The notes: generated by a model not told the origin, from the sequence alone. Shown: positions 9,501 through 19,132, numbered from the stretch's first letter. The stretch is 64,000 bases of DNA from Levilactobacillus huananensis (GCF_003946145.1 NZ_RHOC01000001.1:62001-126000); one strand, 5' to 3'. Translations and numbers: made by a program.

Positions 9501-11051
9501 ATGTATTATTTCTTAAATGACAACATGCAGTATTCTAAATCAGGGATTGAACACGCGGAGATTAACCGGCTCCATCTCTTCCGTAAAAACGGTATTCCAG
9601 CTAAGATCGTGACGCGAATCTTCTCAATGGACCTGACTAATATTTTGAAACAGGCTGGTATTCCTCGCGAGAATTTCGTGAACTTATTTGAATTTTTTTG
9701 CGGAAGCCAAGATGTGATCACCAAGCCGTTGACGCGCAACGACTTTTCATTACCGAGCAACACCACCAGTACCAGGAAGGATAATCAACTTCAGGTGTTC
9801 TCGCAAGGGAAGATGCTTATGATTATCTACTTGCGAAAGGGAACTGAGGATGAGATTAGCAACATCCAGTATTTTGACGTGAATGGACGGACCCTCAAGA
9901 TGGTTTGGTGGGATACCCGTGGCTTTAAATGTCTGGAACAGCTCTTCGATTGGGATGGTAAGATTGTCCAGGAACAGTACTTCGGACCAGATGGCTTGGT
10001 ACACATTGAGAAGTGTCATCTGATTGATCATGCTGGCAAGGAACATCTTTCCTGGCGTGTCTTGAATTATGGGGATGGTAGTAGCCGGACCTTTAATGGA
10101 ATGAACGGCCTGACACGATTCTTCTATGACGAATTGAACGCCAATGGGGAAACAAACGTCTATATTTGTGACCGAACTGTGGAATGCGACTGGGCGCTCT
10201 TCAATATGCAGACGCCAGCCTACAAGGTTTTACACCTGCACAATGACCACGTGGCCGATCCAACAGATATGATTCACTCGCCACTTAACAACAACTATCA
10301 AAATGCTTTAATGAACTGGCACAAGTGGGATGCCGTGATCTCCGCTACACCGGAACAGTCACAAGACGTGGTCGACCGTTTTGGCACTGACATTCCAGCA
10401 TTTACGATTCCAGTTGGTTATGTGACGGACGAGCGGATGGCGGCCCCACAAAAACCATTCAGCAAACGGCAGAAGCATCTTGTGGTTCACGTCGCGCGGT
10501 TGGCTCCTGAAAAACAACAGAATCATTCGATTCAAGCCTTTGCACAGGTTCACGAGAAGTTTCCAGATGCTCGACTTGAACTTTGGGGTTACGCTAACGG
10601 CGACGTCGAGAAGACCCTCAAGCGGCAAGTGGCCGACAGCGGCTTGAGTGATGTGATTTCGTTTAAGGGTTACACTCACGACATCGCCTCAGTCTATGAC
10701 CGCGCACAGCTTGGCCTACTGCCGAGTCGTGCTGAAGGATTCTCACTGATGTTACTGGAAGCCCAGTCCCATGGGGTCCCAATGATTGCCAACGATGTGA
10801 AATATGGGCCTAGTGACATCATTGCCAATGGCAAGAGTGGCCTATTGACAACTGATGGTGACGTTCAAGGGTTAGCCGACGATATGATAGCCTTATTGGG
10901 TGATCAAGATCGGTTGGCTAACTTCAGTGCGGCAGCTTATCAGAATGCACAGCGCTATTCAGAAGATGCGGTTTTTGCTAAATGGCAAGTTCTGCTGGAC
11001 TACTTTGATCACCAGACGCAAGACCAAGGCGCTGTGACTGAGGAGGCCTAA
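9501..11051 (+). CDS. GT4 glycosyltransferase, TarM/SdgB/GtfA-like, paralogue 2
   Basis: This 516-residue enzyme aligns by eye over its full length with its neighbours: the N-terminal YFLNDNMQYSKSGIEHAEIN block, a beta-rich DUF1975-like acceptor domain, and a C-terminal GT4 domain with ARLAPEK (Arg and Lys donor contacts) and an intact EX7E motif at Glu412/Glu420 in EGFSLMLLE. It should transfer a sugar from a nucleotide donor to an acceptor Ser/Thr or polymer hydroxyl in the cytoplasm. GGGAGG precedes the ATG; the gap to the preceding gene is 15 nt. Given its place beside the SD-repeat protein, that protein is the best candidate acceptor. Teichoic-acid glucosylation (TagE type), the usual automatic annotation for this family, is the alternative. 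Confidence 0.9.
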   Translation: MYYFLNDNMQYSKSGIEHAEINRLHLFRKNGIPAKIVTRIFSMDLTNILKQAGIPRENFVNLFEFFCGSQDVITKPLTRNDFSLPSNTTSTRKDNQLQVFSQGKMLMIIYLRKGTEDEISNIQYFDVNGRTLKMVWWDTRGFKCLEQLFDWDGKIVQEQYFGPDGLVHIEKCHLIDHAGKEHLSWRVLNYGDGSSRTFNGMNGLTRFFYDELNANGETNVYICDRTVECDWALFNMQTPAYKVLHLHNDHVADPTDMIHSPLNNNYQNALMNWHKWDAVISATPEQSQDVVDRFGTDIPAFTIPVGYVTDERMAAPQKPFSKRQKHLVVHVARLAPEKQQNHSIQAFAQVHEKFPDARLELWGYANGDVEKTLKRQVADSGLSDVISFKGYTHDIASVYDRAQLGLLPSRAEGFSLMLLEAQSHGVPMIANDVKYGPSDIIANGKSGLLTTDGDVQGLADDMIALLGDQDRLANFSAAAYQNAQRYSEDAVFAKWQVLLDYFDHQTQDQGAVTEEA

Positions 11052-11053
11052 GC

Positions 11054-12553
11054 ATGAATTATTTTGTTGCGGTGTACTTTAACGCAAAGTTAACTGGAAT
11101 TGAGCAAGGCCAAGTTAACCGCTTGAAACTCTTTAAGGCGGCTAATCTTCCGGCTAAATGTGTGTACACGCGATACAATCCTGGTATTCATGCCAATGCC
11201 GAGCGCTTTGGTATTGGTCCTGACTGTTTTAGCCTCTATGACTATTTTCAGAATACGGTGAGTGTGCCGGTTAAAGCGATTGACTGGTGCAAATATTGGG
11301 AAGAAACGTGTCATTATCGGATTCAGAAGGTGGCTTCGGCACCCGATGTTCGGGTCTTTACCACCGAGGGCCGTTTTCTCATGTATGCGCATTTTAGAGA
11401 TGAATCATTGAAACAATTGGTTTACCTAAACTATTTCGATGCGAAACGGATGAAGGTTAAGCGGGAACATTACGACAACCGGGGCTTCTTAAGCCGGGTG
11501 AGTTACCTACACGATAATCAAAAGGTTCAAAATGAGGTGTACTTGGATACCGAGGGACACGTCAAAATGGAAAAGTATTACACTAATGACCCTGGCGAAC
11601 CGAAGCTACATCAGATTATCTTGAATGATTATCGCGGTCAGCAATGGTTTTTTGATACGGAACGCGAGCTTCAGACGTTCTTCTTCAATGAACTCTATCA
11701 GGCGGGAGATGTGTACTTTAGCGATAAGAATGGGCCATTGGCGCCAGCATTTGGTGCGACACGTCCGGATGTGACTGTGTGTGCGGTTCTTCACAGTACA
11801 CATGCCCGTGACCAAGCGAATGTGATCGAAGGGCCCCTGAAGGGAACGTATCGGTACGTCTTGGATCATCCCGAACAGTTTGATCGAATCATTGTTTCGA
11901 CTGAATTACAGCGAACTGATCTGAGGGAACGTTTCCCAGAGTTGCCACCCATTGTGGTGATTCCGGTTGGGTATACGACGAAGCAACGAGTCAATCTGCG
12001 AAAGAAACAGCCCCACCGAATTATTGGGGTCGCGCGACTCTCACCAGAAAAGCAAGTGATGGAACAGGTCCAAGTGGTTGGTCGACTCGTTGATGAATTC
12101 CCAAATGTCGAGTTACATCTCTTTGGATTCGGAAGCCGGGTTGAGGAACAACGTCTACGAGATTACGTGACAGAACACCAGCTAGAGGATCATGTTTTCT
12201 TCAGAGGCTATCTGCCTGATCTGACGGCTGAATACGAGCAAGCTTCATTAGAAATGGTGACAAGTGTCGAGGAAGGTTTCTCCCTGACGACTCTCGAAGC
12301 GCTAAGCTTTGGCGTACCTGTCATTAGTTATGATATTCGGTATGGACCAAATGAAATGGTTATCGACGGTGAAAATGGAAATCTCGTCGAACGAAACAAT
12401 CAAGACCTTTTGTACTGGAAGGTTCGCGATTACTTAAGGGATCCCAAGCGTCAGCGTCGTTACATGAAAAACAGTCTCAAGCGCGCCAAAGATTATTCGG
12501 CTACGGCAACTCGCCAGAAATGGCAGATGTTGTTAGCTGATTTGGCTGATTAA
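11054..12553 (+). CDS. GT4 glycosyltransferase, TarM/SdgB/GtfA-like, paralogue 3
   Basis: The 499-residue product is the third tandem paralogue. It starts MNYFVAVYF, has the same two-domain layout, ARLSPEK for the donor-site Arg/Lys, and EX7E at Glu407/Glu415 in EGFSLTTLE. Its ATG lies 2 nt after the preceding stop, with the ribosome site GAGGAGG inside the end of that gene, so the two are translationally coupled. Divergence between the three copies suggests different roles, for example first-sugar addition, extension and a support subunit, as known for pairs such as SdgA/SdgB or GtfA/GtfB. Sugar and order of action cannot be read from the sequence. Confidence 0.9.
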   Translation: MNYFVAVYFNAKLTGIEQGQVNRLKLFKAANLPAKCVYTRYNPGIHANAERFGIGPDCFSLYDYFQNTVSVPVKAIDWCKYWEETCHYRIQKVASAPDVRVFTTEGRFLMYAHFRDESLKQLVYLNYFDAKRMKVKREHYDNRGFLSRVSYLHDNQKVQNEVYLDTEGHVKMEKYYTNDPGEPKLHQIILNDYRGQQWFFDTERELQTFFFNELYQAGDVYFSDKNGPLAPAFGATRPDVTVCAVLHSTHARDQANVIEGPLKGTYRYVLDHPEQFDRIIVSTELQRTDLRERFPELPPIVVIPVGYTTKQRVNLRKKQPHRIIGVARLSPEKQVMEQVQVVGRLVDEFPNVELHLFGFGSRVEEQRLRDYVTEHQLEDHVFFRGYLPDLTAEYEQASLEMVTSVEEGFSLTTLEALSFGVPVISYDIRYGPNEMVIDGENGNLVERNNQDLLYWKVRDYLRDPKRQRRYMKNSLKRAKDYSATATRQKWQMLLADLAD

Positions 12554-12652
12554 GGCTGTGGGCAGTGAATAAATGGGTTGATTGGGGGTTAACGAAAGTC
12601 GTTGAAAATGCGGTTTCGACGGTTCGAGTTAACGGCCAAGGGGTTCACTAAA

Positions 12653-12691
12653 AAAGGCTCCGTACGTCATTTGCTGACGTGCGGAGCCTTT
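12653..12691. terminator. Bidirectional terminator, glycosyltransferase run / cutC
   Basis: A 17-bp stem with one mismatch (AAAGGCTCCG...CGGAGCCTTT), flanked by A-run and T-rich sequence, separates convergent genes. It can end transcription in both directions. Confidence 0.88.
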
Positions 12692-12703
12692 CGTTTGGCA
12701 TGT

Positions 12704-13336
12704 TTAGTTAAGGACGTCAGTACCAAAGAAGAAATTTGTCCCGAGCTCTTTGGCGACGGGGTCAATCTCCTGGGATGTGAGGTCAACGGCAACCAGTGTC
12801 AAGTTAACGGAGTCTAAAAGCCGCTTGGTGGCGGTCCAATCAGCCAATCGATCGTCACTAGCAGCACCAGTACTCAAGACGTAATCAAAGCCCTGGTTGC
12901 TAAGCCAATCCACAGCAGTTCCTCGGTCTTGAGGCCGGATATCATCGAAGGCTGTACTGAAGGCGATGGTCATGCCACCAGCTGCTGCGACAAGGAGGCT
13001 GAGGGCTTCGACATCCAACGTGTGTTGGGTGGTCAGTGCGCCAAAGATGGCACCGTCGACCCCGAGTTGTTGTGCCTCGAGTAAATCGGCCTCCATCATC
13101 TTAATTTCGACATCATTATAAGGACTGTGACCGCCTCTAGGGGCGATTAAGACATCAAGGGTTACCTGATGATCATGGGCGTAGCGCACGGCTTCTCCCA
13201 TGACTCCCTTACTAATAGTTGTGCCACCAACGGCAAGGTTGTCGGCGAGGGCAATACGCTTAGCACCTGCCTCAATAGCGTTGGGTAGGTCAGCATAGTT
13301 TTCTAATAATGGTTCAATAATTCGCAAATGTCTCAT
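12704..13336 (-). CDS. cutC: CutC family protein
   Basis: The 210-residue product is a TIM-barrel protein of the CutC family, named for copper homeostasis though its biochemical role remains unsettled. Family hallmarks are visible: the GAKRIALADNLAVGGTTIS block near residue 22, LIAPRGGHSPYND near 64, and LGVDGAIFGALT near 92. The usual FHRAFD motif is replaced by FSTAFD. The ATG is preceded on the - strand by GAGGGAAAGG. It is a single gene, convergent to the glycosyltransferases and divergent from the AI-2E-type transporter gene, and has no copper gene beside it. Confidence 0.88.
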   Translation of the reverse strand: MRHLRIIEPLLENYADLPNAIEAGAKRIALADNLAVGGTTISKGVMGEAVRYAHDHQVTLDVLIAPRGGHSPYNDVEIKMMEADLLEAQQLGVDGAIFGALTTQHTLDVEALSLLVAAAGGMTIAFSTAFDDIRPQDRGTAVDWLSNQGFDYVLSTGAASDDRLADWTATKRLLDSVNLTLVAVDLTSQEIDPVAKELGTNFFFGTDVLN

Positions 13337-13379
13337 TCCTTTCCCTCTTCAGGAGTCGTCACTAGTCATCGTGGTATGG

Positions 13380-13385
13380 TACAAT
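13380..13385 (+). promoter_or_regulatory. Extended -10 promoter (TGGTACAAT) for transporter-rlmA
   Basis: TACAAT with an upstream TG (TGGTACAAT) marks a likely promoter in the gap after cutC. Transcription would begin near 13392. This rules out the upstream in-frame GTG at 13371 as the transporter start. Confidence 0.6.
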
Positions 13386-13415
13386 ATACCCACTTTAATA
13401 ACGGAAGTGAAACCT

Positions 13416-14597
13416 TTGAAGACAGAGTCTCATAAAAATCGTTCGTGGTTCTGGAACTGGGTGGTTAATAACCGCCTGGTATCTGGATTAACAATCACGC
13501 TTCTCATTTTACTCATTTTGTTAGTCCTAAGTAAAGTGCCATGGCTCGCAACACCCATCGTTTTAGTCTGGCAGATCGTGGGACTTCCCGTCATCATTGC
13601 GGGCGTCTGCTTCTATCTTTTAAATCCTGTGGTGGATCGGCTGGAAAAACGGGGAATTGGTCGAACTTGGACGATCACGGGATTGTTTGTGATTGTGGCC
13701 GCACTCCTAGTTTGGGGAATCGGCGGCTTGATTCCGATGGTGCAAAAGCAATTGGCGACCCTGATTACGGAATGGCCGCACTATTGGCGTCAAGTGACCG
13801 GGACCATGTCACTTTGGCTACAAGATGACCGCCTGAGTGGACTAAAGTCGCAACTGGATCAGTTCAATCAACAGCTTTCGGATAGTTCCTCTACGGCAGC
13901 CTCAAGTCTGGCGAAGACAACCTTTTCATCGGTGGGGAGTATTGTCAGTCGGGTGGCCTCAGTAGTTGTGGCCATTGTGACCGCACCATTCATCCTCTTT
14001 TACCTCCTACGGGATGGTCACCAGTTACCGGATTACTTGGTTAAGATTCTTCCGATCAAGTATCGGAAGACAACCAAACACTTGTTGGTGGAAATGAATC
14101 GTCAAGTTAGTAACTATGTTCGCGGACAGTTAATTGTGGCATTTTTTGTAGCGGTGTTATTCTATGTGGGCTTCCTAATTGTGGGGTTGAAATTTGCCCT
14201 TCTACTGGGGGTCATGGCCGGAATCCTAAACCTAGTGCCATATCTTGGATCGTTTCTCGCGATGATTCCCGCCGTTGTGGTAGCGGCATTCATGTCACCT
14301 TGGATGTTGGTTAAGGTGCTGATTGTCTTTGTGGTGGAACAAACCGTTGAAGGTCGTTTTATCTCACCATTGGTATTGGGGAGTTCGTTAAAGATTCACC
14401 CATTAACGATTATCTTTATCCTGTTACTCGCCGGGAAGGCCTTTGGGGTCCTCGGGGTAGTTCTGGGAATTCCAGGCTATGCCGTGATTCGCGTCGTGGC
14501 TACGGAAGGATTCCACTGGTATCAAAATTTTGCAGGCGGCTACGTTGACGTCCCGCCAGTTACGGAAAAGGAAGCAAATTCAGATGAAGAAAATTGA
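13416..14597 (+). CDS. AI-2E family (TerC/PerM-like) membrane transporter
   Basis: The 393-residue product is a multi-pass membrane protein of the AI-2E transporter family (PF01594). It has paired N-terminal hydrophobic segments, a soluble mid-region rich in Ser/Thr, and a C-terminal block of closely packed helices including VPYLGSFLAMIPA and the late motif SSLKIHPLTIIF that is typical of the family. Members export autoinducer-2, act as Na+/H+ antiporters or have unknown substrates, so the substrate is not called here. The start is TTG 13416, 8 nt after GGAAG; the promoter -10 box at 13380 lies inside the longer reading frame. Its 3' end overlaps rlmA by 14 nt, so the two genes form an operon. 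Confidence 0.85.
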   Translation: MKTESHKNRSWFWNWVVNNRLVSGLTITLLILLILLVLSKVPWLATPIVLVWQIVGLPVIIAGVCFYLLNPVVDRLEKRGIGRTWTITGLFVIVAALLVWGIGGLIPMVQKQLATLITEWPHYWRQVTGTMSLWLQDDRLSGLKSQLDQFNQQLSDSSSTAASSLAKTTFSSVGSIVSRVASVVVAIVTAPFILFYLLRDGHQLPDYLVKILPIKYRKTTKHLLVEMNRQVSNYVRGQLIVAFFVAVLFYVGFLIVGLKFALLLGVMAGILNLVPYLGSFLAMIPAVVVAAFMSPWMLVKVLIVFVVEQTVEGRFISPLVLGSSLKIHPLTIIFILLLAGKAFGVLGVVLGIPGYAVIRVVATEGFHWYQNFAGGYVDVPPVTEKEANSDEEN

Positions 14598-15441
14598 TGA
14601 GGCGGCGGCCTTTTTAACCGCCAATACCGGTTTGTTTCGGTGTCCGGTTTGTCTGACCCCATATGATGCGGTTGATGGTCATAGTCTCGTGTGTCCAAAT
14701 GGACATCGCGTGGATCTTTCTAAAAAGGGGACACTGTACTTCATGCAGCGATCGGTCGCTAGCGAATATGACAATGACATGTTAGCTGCTCGCAGGCGTT
14801 TGCTGCAAGCGGGGCTCTTTGCGGGGATTACCCAAGAGTTTGCTGCTAATATGCCTGCGGCCCCACAGACCATTCTCGACGTTGGCTGTGGGGAAGGTAC
14901 GCCACTAGGGGATGTATTGGCTCAGCGTGGTCAACGCGACACAGCCATTGGGTTTGACCTCTCGAAGGCCGGAATTAACCTTGGGACGCAATTGGACAGC
15001 TCAGCTTTCTTCTGTGTCGCCGACCTAGCCAAGATGCCCTTTAGTGATGGGGCCTTTACCACGGTTCTGGATCTTTTCTCACCCTCGGCTTATCAAGAAT
15101 TCAATCGAGTACTGGCACCGGGTGGGCAATTGCTCAAGGTGATTCCGAATTCGGACTACCTGATTGAGTTGCGCCACAGCATCTTTCCAGCGGGGAGTGC
15201 CCACGCAACCTACGATAATAGCAAGGTGTTGCGGCTCTTTGAACAGCATTATCCAAATGCGACGACAAAGCGTATTTGCTACCAATTTCCGGTCTCAACG
15301 GCACTGTTTAGTGATTTGACTGTGATGACCCCAATGCATTGGGGGGCAACGCCGGAACGTTTGGCGGCTATTCAAGCTAAGCCATTTGACAGCATCACTG
15401 TCGATGTTACCTTATTGATCGCACAGAAAACCGCTGAATAA
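14584..15441 (+). CDS. rlmA: 23S rRNA (guanine-N1) methyltransferase, RlmA type
   Basis: The 285-residue enzyme has the zinc finger of the RlmA/TlrB family at its N-terminus (CPVC...CPNGH, residues 21-41) and an S-adenosylmethionine-binding Rossmann domain with LDVGCGEGTPLG near residue 98. These enzymes methylate N1 of a guanine in helix 35 of 23S rRNA (G745 or G748), near the peptide exit tunnel; the G748 form affects macrolide response in some species. ATG 14584 follows AAGGAAG and lies inside the end of the transporter gene. Which of the two guanines is the target cannot be read from the sequence. Confidence 0.85.
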   Translation: MKKIDEAAAFLTANTGLFRCPVCLTPYDAVDGHSLVCPNGHRVDLSKKGTLYFMQRSVASEYDNDMLAARRRLLQAGLFAGITQEFAANMPAAPQTILDVGCGEGTPLGDVLAQRGQRDTAIGFDLSKAGINLGTQLDSSAFFCVADLAKMPFSDGAFTTVLDLFSPSAYQEFNRVLAPGGQLLKVIPNSDYLIELRHSIFPAGSAHATYDNSKVLRLFEQHYPNATTKRICYQFPVSTALFSDLTVMTPMHWGATPERLAAIQAKPFDSITVDVTLLIAQKTAE

Positions 15442-15566
15442 GGGGCGTTGTGCTCGAAGTAGGGCACTTGCACGGCTCACAAAGCGGTGTTATATTGAAT
15501 ATGAGAAATCGTTTGGCAGTCGACATCAGTGAATTACTGTTGGTGGCTGACAAGTAGCACTTCACT

Positions 15567-15609
15567 AAAGCAGCCCCTCGCCGTTTCAACACCGAGGAAC
15601 TGCTTTTTT
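15567..15609 (+). terminator. rlmA operon terminator
   Basis: Stem GCAG-x2-CCTCG pairs with CGAGG-x2-CTGC and is followed by six T. Confidence 0.8.
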
Positions 15610-15698
15610 CTATGACATGGGATGTTAGGTAAGTGAAATTCGTAAAAATTCCCCGTCAGATAAGGGGGCACTCACCATTAAAATAGTCGGGTCGTCCC

Positions 15699-15728
15699 TT
15701 GTCAAAGCGTGTCAGACGTGACTATAAT
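15699..15728 (+). promoter_or_regulatory. trmL promoter
   Basis: TTGTCA and a consensus TATAAT are 18 bp apart, 75 bp before the trmL start. Confidence 0.75.
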
Positions 15729-15802
15729 AATGAGACGGCGCGAGGGACGTTACCTCGCAAATCGGAAGACAGACTTTAACTAGCAGAACGGAGAAGAGAG
15801 TT

Positions 15803-16315
15803 ATGACGAATCATATTGCCTTATTCGAACCATTGTTTCCAGCTAATACAGGAAACATCGCCCGGACCTGTGCGGGAACCGATACTATCTTAGATTTAAT
15901 CAAGCCTTTAGGCTTTTCCGTGGATGATGCGCACTTGAAACGGGCTGGCCTCGACTACTGGGATAAGGTGGATGTTCGGTACCATGAGAACTTGCCAGCC
16001 TTTATGGATTCGATTCCGGACCCGTCCCAGCTCTACTTAGTGTCAAAGTTTGCGGATCAAGATTATACGGATCCCGACTACCAGCTTAACGACAACGATC
16101 ATTACTTTCTTTTTGGAAAGGAAACGACGGGGTTACCCGAACCCTTCATGCGGAAAAATATGGGAAAATGTATTCGAATTCCACAAGATGACAGCCACAT
16201 TCGTGCGCTTAATCTGTCGAACTCGGCCGCTATTGTCATTTACGAAGTCTTGCGTCAGCAGAGCTTCCCAGGATTGGAACGGGTTCACCAATATCCTCAT
16301 GACAAACTGAAATAA
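15803..16315 (+). CDS. trmL: tRNA (cytidine/uridine-34-2'-O)-methyltransferase
   Basis: The 170-residue protein is a SPOUT-class methyltransferase. It shows the family blocks PANTGNIARTCAG near the N-terminus, LFGKETTGLP in the middle and RALNLSNSAAIVIYE near the C-terminus, which form the knotted S-adenosylmethionine site. TrmL methylates the 2'-OH of the wobble base in tRNA-Leu. The ATG follows GGAGAAGAGAG. It has its own promoter; ftsK follows after 23 nt and may be read from the same transcript. Confidence 0.93.
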   Translation: MTNHIALFEPLFPANTGNIARTCAGTDTILDLIKPLGFSVDDAHLKRAGLDYWDKVDVRYHENLPAFMDSIPDPSQLYLVSKFADQDYTDPDYQLNDNDHYFLFGKETTGLPEPFMRKNMGKCIRIPQDDSHIRALNLSNSAAIVIYEVLRQQSFPGLERVHQYPHDKLK

Positions 16316-16338
16316 TTTGATTGAAAGGAGGCCGTTCT

Positions 16339-18654
16339 TTGGCGACCAAACGAAAAACAACACGCCGCAAGCCTACTAAACGGCGTCCAACCAAGCGGAG
16401 ACGTGCCAGTCACCAACCGTTTCCGTACACCAGGAATGTCATTGGTCTCATATTAATTGCGTTGGTGGCGTTGGGACTCTTTCATCTTGGACTACTGGGT
16501 GTCCTTTGTGCCAATTTGGTGCGCTTATTCCTTGGGGACAGCTACCAGTTCGGTTTGGTCGTTCTGGGAGCTTTAGGGGCAGCCTTATTGATTACGGGAA
16601 CTTGGCCCCACCTTCAACGTCACTATCTGTGGGGCGGTGGTCTGATCTATGCAGGCTGGTTACTGTGGATTACGGCGACACACTTTGTGACGGTTAATCA
16701 GCATGCTCAGTTTCTCTCAACAATTTGGCACGCAGGGTTAGCCGATCTCTTTACCGGTGGGCTAACGAGTCAGCTCGGTGGCGGGGTGATTGGCGCCTTG
16801 GAACTGAGCATTGTGGCGTGGTTAATCGCGCTTGTGGGGGCTCAGGTTGCTGCTTGGATCATCATGGCAGGTGGGGTTGTCGTGTTTTTCCAGATTCCCT
16901 TTGCCGACCTACAACGGTGGACAAGTACGGCCTGGGGCTGGCTGTCCCGAGGGGTGCATGCTAGTGGTCAAGCCCTTAAACGTGGGGGTGCGGCGGCCAA
17001 GCGGAAGCACCAGGAGCGGGCACGCAAGCCGCAACCAGCGGCCATTGTCGAACCTGAGAAGAAAGATTTGCCCGAACCGAAGCCACAGCCGAAAGAAGAA
17101 CCAAGCTACCACATTACGGTAGCCAATGATCGGCCGGTAATGAAGCCTAAAACTAAACCGGTTGAGGAGGAGCCAGAGCATGGGGTCGATCCCAGCTTAA
17201 CTAGCGGGACACCAGTGGATCCGAATTACAAATTACCAACAGCTGATCTGTTGAAACAAGTTCCACCAACCGACCAAACGGATGAGGTTAATGCTATTGA
17301 TGCCAATACCAAGATTTTGAAACAGACACTCGATAGTTTTGGTGTCGATGCCGAGGTCAAGAACGTCAGCCTAGGGCCGTCGGTGACGGAATATGAACTT
17401 CATCCCGCTATTGGGGTGAAGGTCTCCCGGATTGTTAATTTAGCCGATGATTTGGCCTTGGCCTTAGCGGCTAAGGGGATTCGGATTCAGGCACCCATTC
17501 CTGGGAAGTCTCTAATTGGGATTGAAGTTCCTAATAAGGAAGTCTCGACTGTTGCCTTCCGTGATGTGGTCGAAGCCCAACCAGCACATCCGAACAAACC
17601 ACTCGAAGTGCCATTAGGGCGTAACGTGACGGGTGAAGTTGTCACAATGGACCTCACCAAGATGCCACACTTGCTGATTGCCGGGGCAACCGGGAGTGGG
17701 AAGTCCGTGGCCATTAACGGCATTATTACCAGTCTATTGATGAATGCCCGTCCGGACCAAGTGAAGCTGATGTTGATTGATCCCAAAAAGGTTGAACTGA
17801 GTGTCTACAATGGGATTCCTCACCTGTTAACGCCGGTGGTTTCGGAACCTAAAAAAGCCGCTCGGGCCCTTCACAAGGTCGTGGCGGAAATGGAACGGCG
17901 CTATGAACTGTTCTCTCAGTTTGGTCAACGGAAGATTTCCGGTTACAATGCCTTTGTTCGTAAGGCTAATGCACAGGATGACCAGGTACGGCCAACGTTA
18001 CCATATATCGTGGTTGTCGTGGATGAATTGGCCGATCTGATGATGACGGTGTCAAATGAAGTTGAAGATGCCATCATTCGTCTTGCTCAGATGGGTCGAG
18101 CTGCTGGAGTGCACATGATTCTGGCAACGCAACGACCGTCTGTGGATGTGATTACCGGATTGATTAAGGCCAACGTGCCATCCCGGATTGCTTTTGCAGT
18201 GTCCAGTGGGATTGACTCGCGGACGATTCTTGATACGAATGGGGCTGAAAAACTGTTGGGTCGAGGAGACATGCTGTATCAACCTGTTGATGCTAATTCA
18301 CCAGTTCGTATCCAAGGGGCTTTTATCCCGGATGAGGACGTGGCGAATGTCGTCGACTTCATCAAGCAGCAACAGTCTGCGGATTACGACGAGGACATGA
18401 TGGTGACCGATGAGGAACTCAAACAGGAAGAAGCTGGCGACAGCGATGATGATCTGTTTGACGATGCCTTATCCTTTGTCGTGGACCAGCAGAAGGCCAG
18501 CACATCGCTACTGCAACGTCGATTCCGCATTGGCTACAATCGTGCTGCTCGAATCATGGATGATCTGGAACAGCGGGGCTACATTGGACCGCAAGAAGGT
18601 AGCAAGCCACGACAAGTTTATAAGCAACCAGATCAACCTAAGCCTTCAGAATAA
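16339..18654 (+). CDS. ftsK: DNA translocase FtsK/SpoIIIE
   Basis: The 771-residue product has a very basic N-terminal tip, four to five hydrophobic segments (about residues 30-190), a charged Pro-rich linker, the alpha-beta domain and the RecA-like motor with Walker [10 protein letters not shown] (near 448-456), Walker [12 protein letters not shown], and a C-terminal winged-helix gamma domain that reads KOPS/SRS-type DNA. It pumps chromosomal DNA through the closing septum. The start is TTG 16339, 7 nt after AAAGGAGG; an earlier in-frame TTG at 16321 lies upstream of that site. The size is normal for lactobacilli. It probably shares a transcript with trmL. Confidence 0.95.
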   Translation: MATKRKTTRRKPTKRRPTKRRRASHQPFPYTRNVIGLILIALVALGLFHLGLLGVLCANLVRLFLGDSYQFGLVVLGALGAALLITGTWPHLQRHYLWGGGLIYAGWLLWITATHFVTVNQHAQFLSTIWHAGLADLFTGGLTSQLGGGVIGALELSIVAWLIALVGAQVAAWIIMAGGVVVFFQIPFADLQRWTSTAWGWLSRGVHASGQALKRGGAAAKRKHQERARKPQPAAIVEPEKKDLPEPKPQPKEEPSYHITVANDRPVMKPKTKPVEEEPEHGVDPSLTSGTPVDPNYKLPTADLLKQVPPTDQTDEVNAIDANTKILKQTLDSFGVDAEVKNVSLGPSVTEYELHPAIGVKVSRIVNLADDLALALAAKGIRIQAPIPGKSLIGIEVPNKEVSTVAFRDVVEAQPAHPNKPLEVPLGRNVTGEVVTMDLTKMPHLLIAGATGSGKSVAINGIITSLLMNARPDQVKLMLIDPKKVELSVYNGIPHLLTPVVSEPKKAARALHKVVAEMERRYELFSQFGQRKISGYNAFVRKANAQDDQVRPTLPYIVVVVDELADLMMTVSNEVEDAIIRLAQMGRAAGVHMILATQRPSVDVITGLIKANVPSRIAFAVSSGIDSRTILDTNGAEKLLGRGDMLYQPVDANSPVRIQGAFIPDEDVANVVDFIKQQQSADYDEDMMVTDEELKQEEAGDSDDDLFDDALSFVVDQQKASTSLLQRRFRIGYNRAARIMDDLEQRGYIGPQEGSKPRQVYKQPDQPKPSE

Positions 18655-18769
18655 TGAGATCGTAATAAACTTAGTTTACTTAGTCTCTCCTTTGCCACCA
18701 AAATTCTTGGTGATAAGTAACCACGGGAATATCCTTAGTGGGACTTAATGTGAAGGGGAGGCTTTTTTT

Positions 18770-19132
18770 ATGGCGTTAGGGACCTGGTCAGATTGGTTTG
18801 AAGCGGTCGGTGAACTATTAGCTGTTGTGGTGGCGCTCTTTCTCCCGTTTGTTCAAGAGCGTCGGCGAAAGCGGTTGACACGACAACGAATCAGTCAGAG
18901 TGTTCGCCGGCTCACACTGATACTGGTGAAGGAAGCAAGTGGTAGTCCACAGTGGCAGTCGGATTATCATAATTTACAAACATTGATAAATTTGTACGCA
19001 GCGCTACTAACAGATCCCCGGGGAACGACTCTGGTCAGTATCGGCGAGCAGGTTTTATTAGCCCTCGATGCGGTGCCGATTAACTATGACGAGATCGACC
19101 GGCAATTGGCATTGTTACAGCAGTCGGCATGA
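18770..19132 (+). CDS. Small membrane-anchored protein of unknown function
   Basis: The 120-residue product has one N-terminal hydrophobic segment (about residues 13-28), then a basic stretch (ERRRKRLTRQR) and a mostly helical soluble part. GGGGAGG stands 8 nt before the ATG. A CACCAA/TTGGTG hairpin without T-run lies upstream (18696-18712), so it may be partly read through from ftsK. I do not recognise a family. Confidence 0.65.
   Translation: MALGTWSDWFEAVGELLAVVVALFLPFVQERRRKRLTRQRISQSVRRLTLILVKEASGSPQWQSDYHNLQTLINLYAALLTDPRGTTLVSIGEQVLLALDAVPINYDEIDRQLALLQQSA

Larger units (their letters stand above)
15442..15802. other. Intergenic stretch rlmA-trmL (terminator, promoter, leader hairpin)
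   Basis: There is no gene in these 361 bases. They hold the rlmA terminator (15567-15609), a C4/G4 inverted repeat near 15651-15668, the trmL promoter (15699-15728) and a leader hairpin with stem GCGAGG/CCTCGC (15740-15758) close to the predicted transcript start. Short open frames here cross the terminator and are not credible. Confidence 0.7.

Noticed and set aside
1-12553. Accessory Sec (SecA2/SecY2/Asp) export locus
   Set aside because: None of the aSec genes is visible after the SD protein; only the transferases and two unknown genes are present. It may lie upstream of the window, which cannot be judged.
12602-12817. 71-codon + frame crossing the glycosyltransferase/cutC terminator
   Set aside because: It runs through a strong terminator hairpin and into cutC on the opposite strand; composition is not protein-like.
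18410-18748. 112-codon + frame over the 3' end of ftsK
   Set aside because: Out-of-frame shadow of ftsK with no ribosome site and no recognisable domain.
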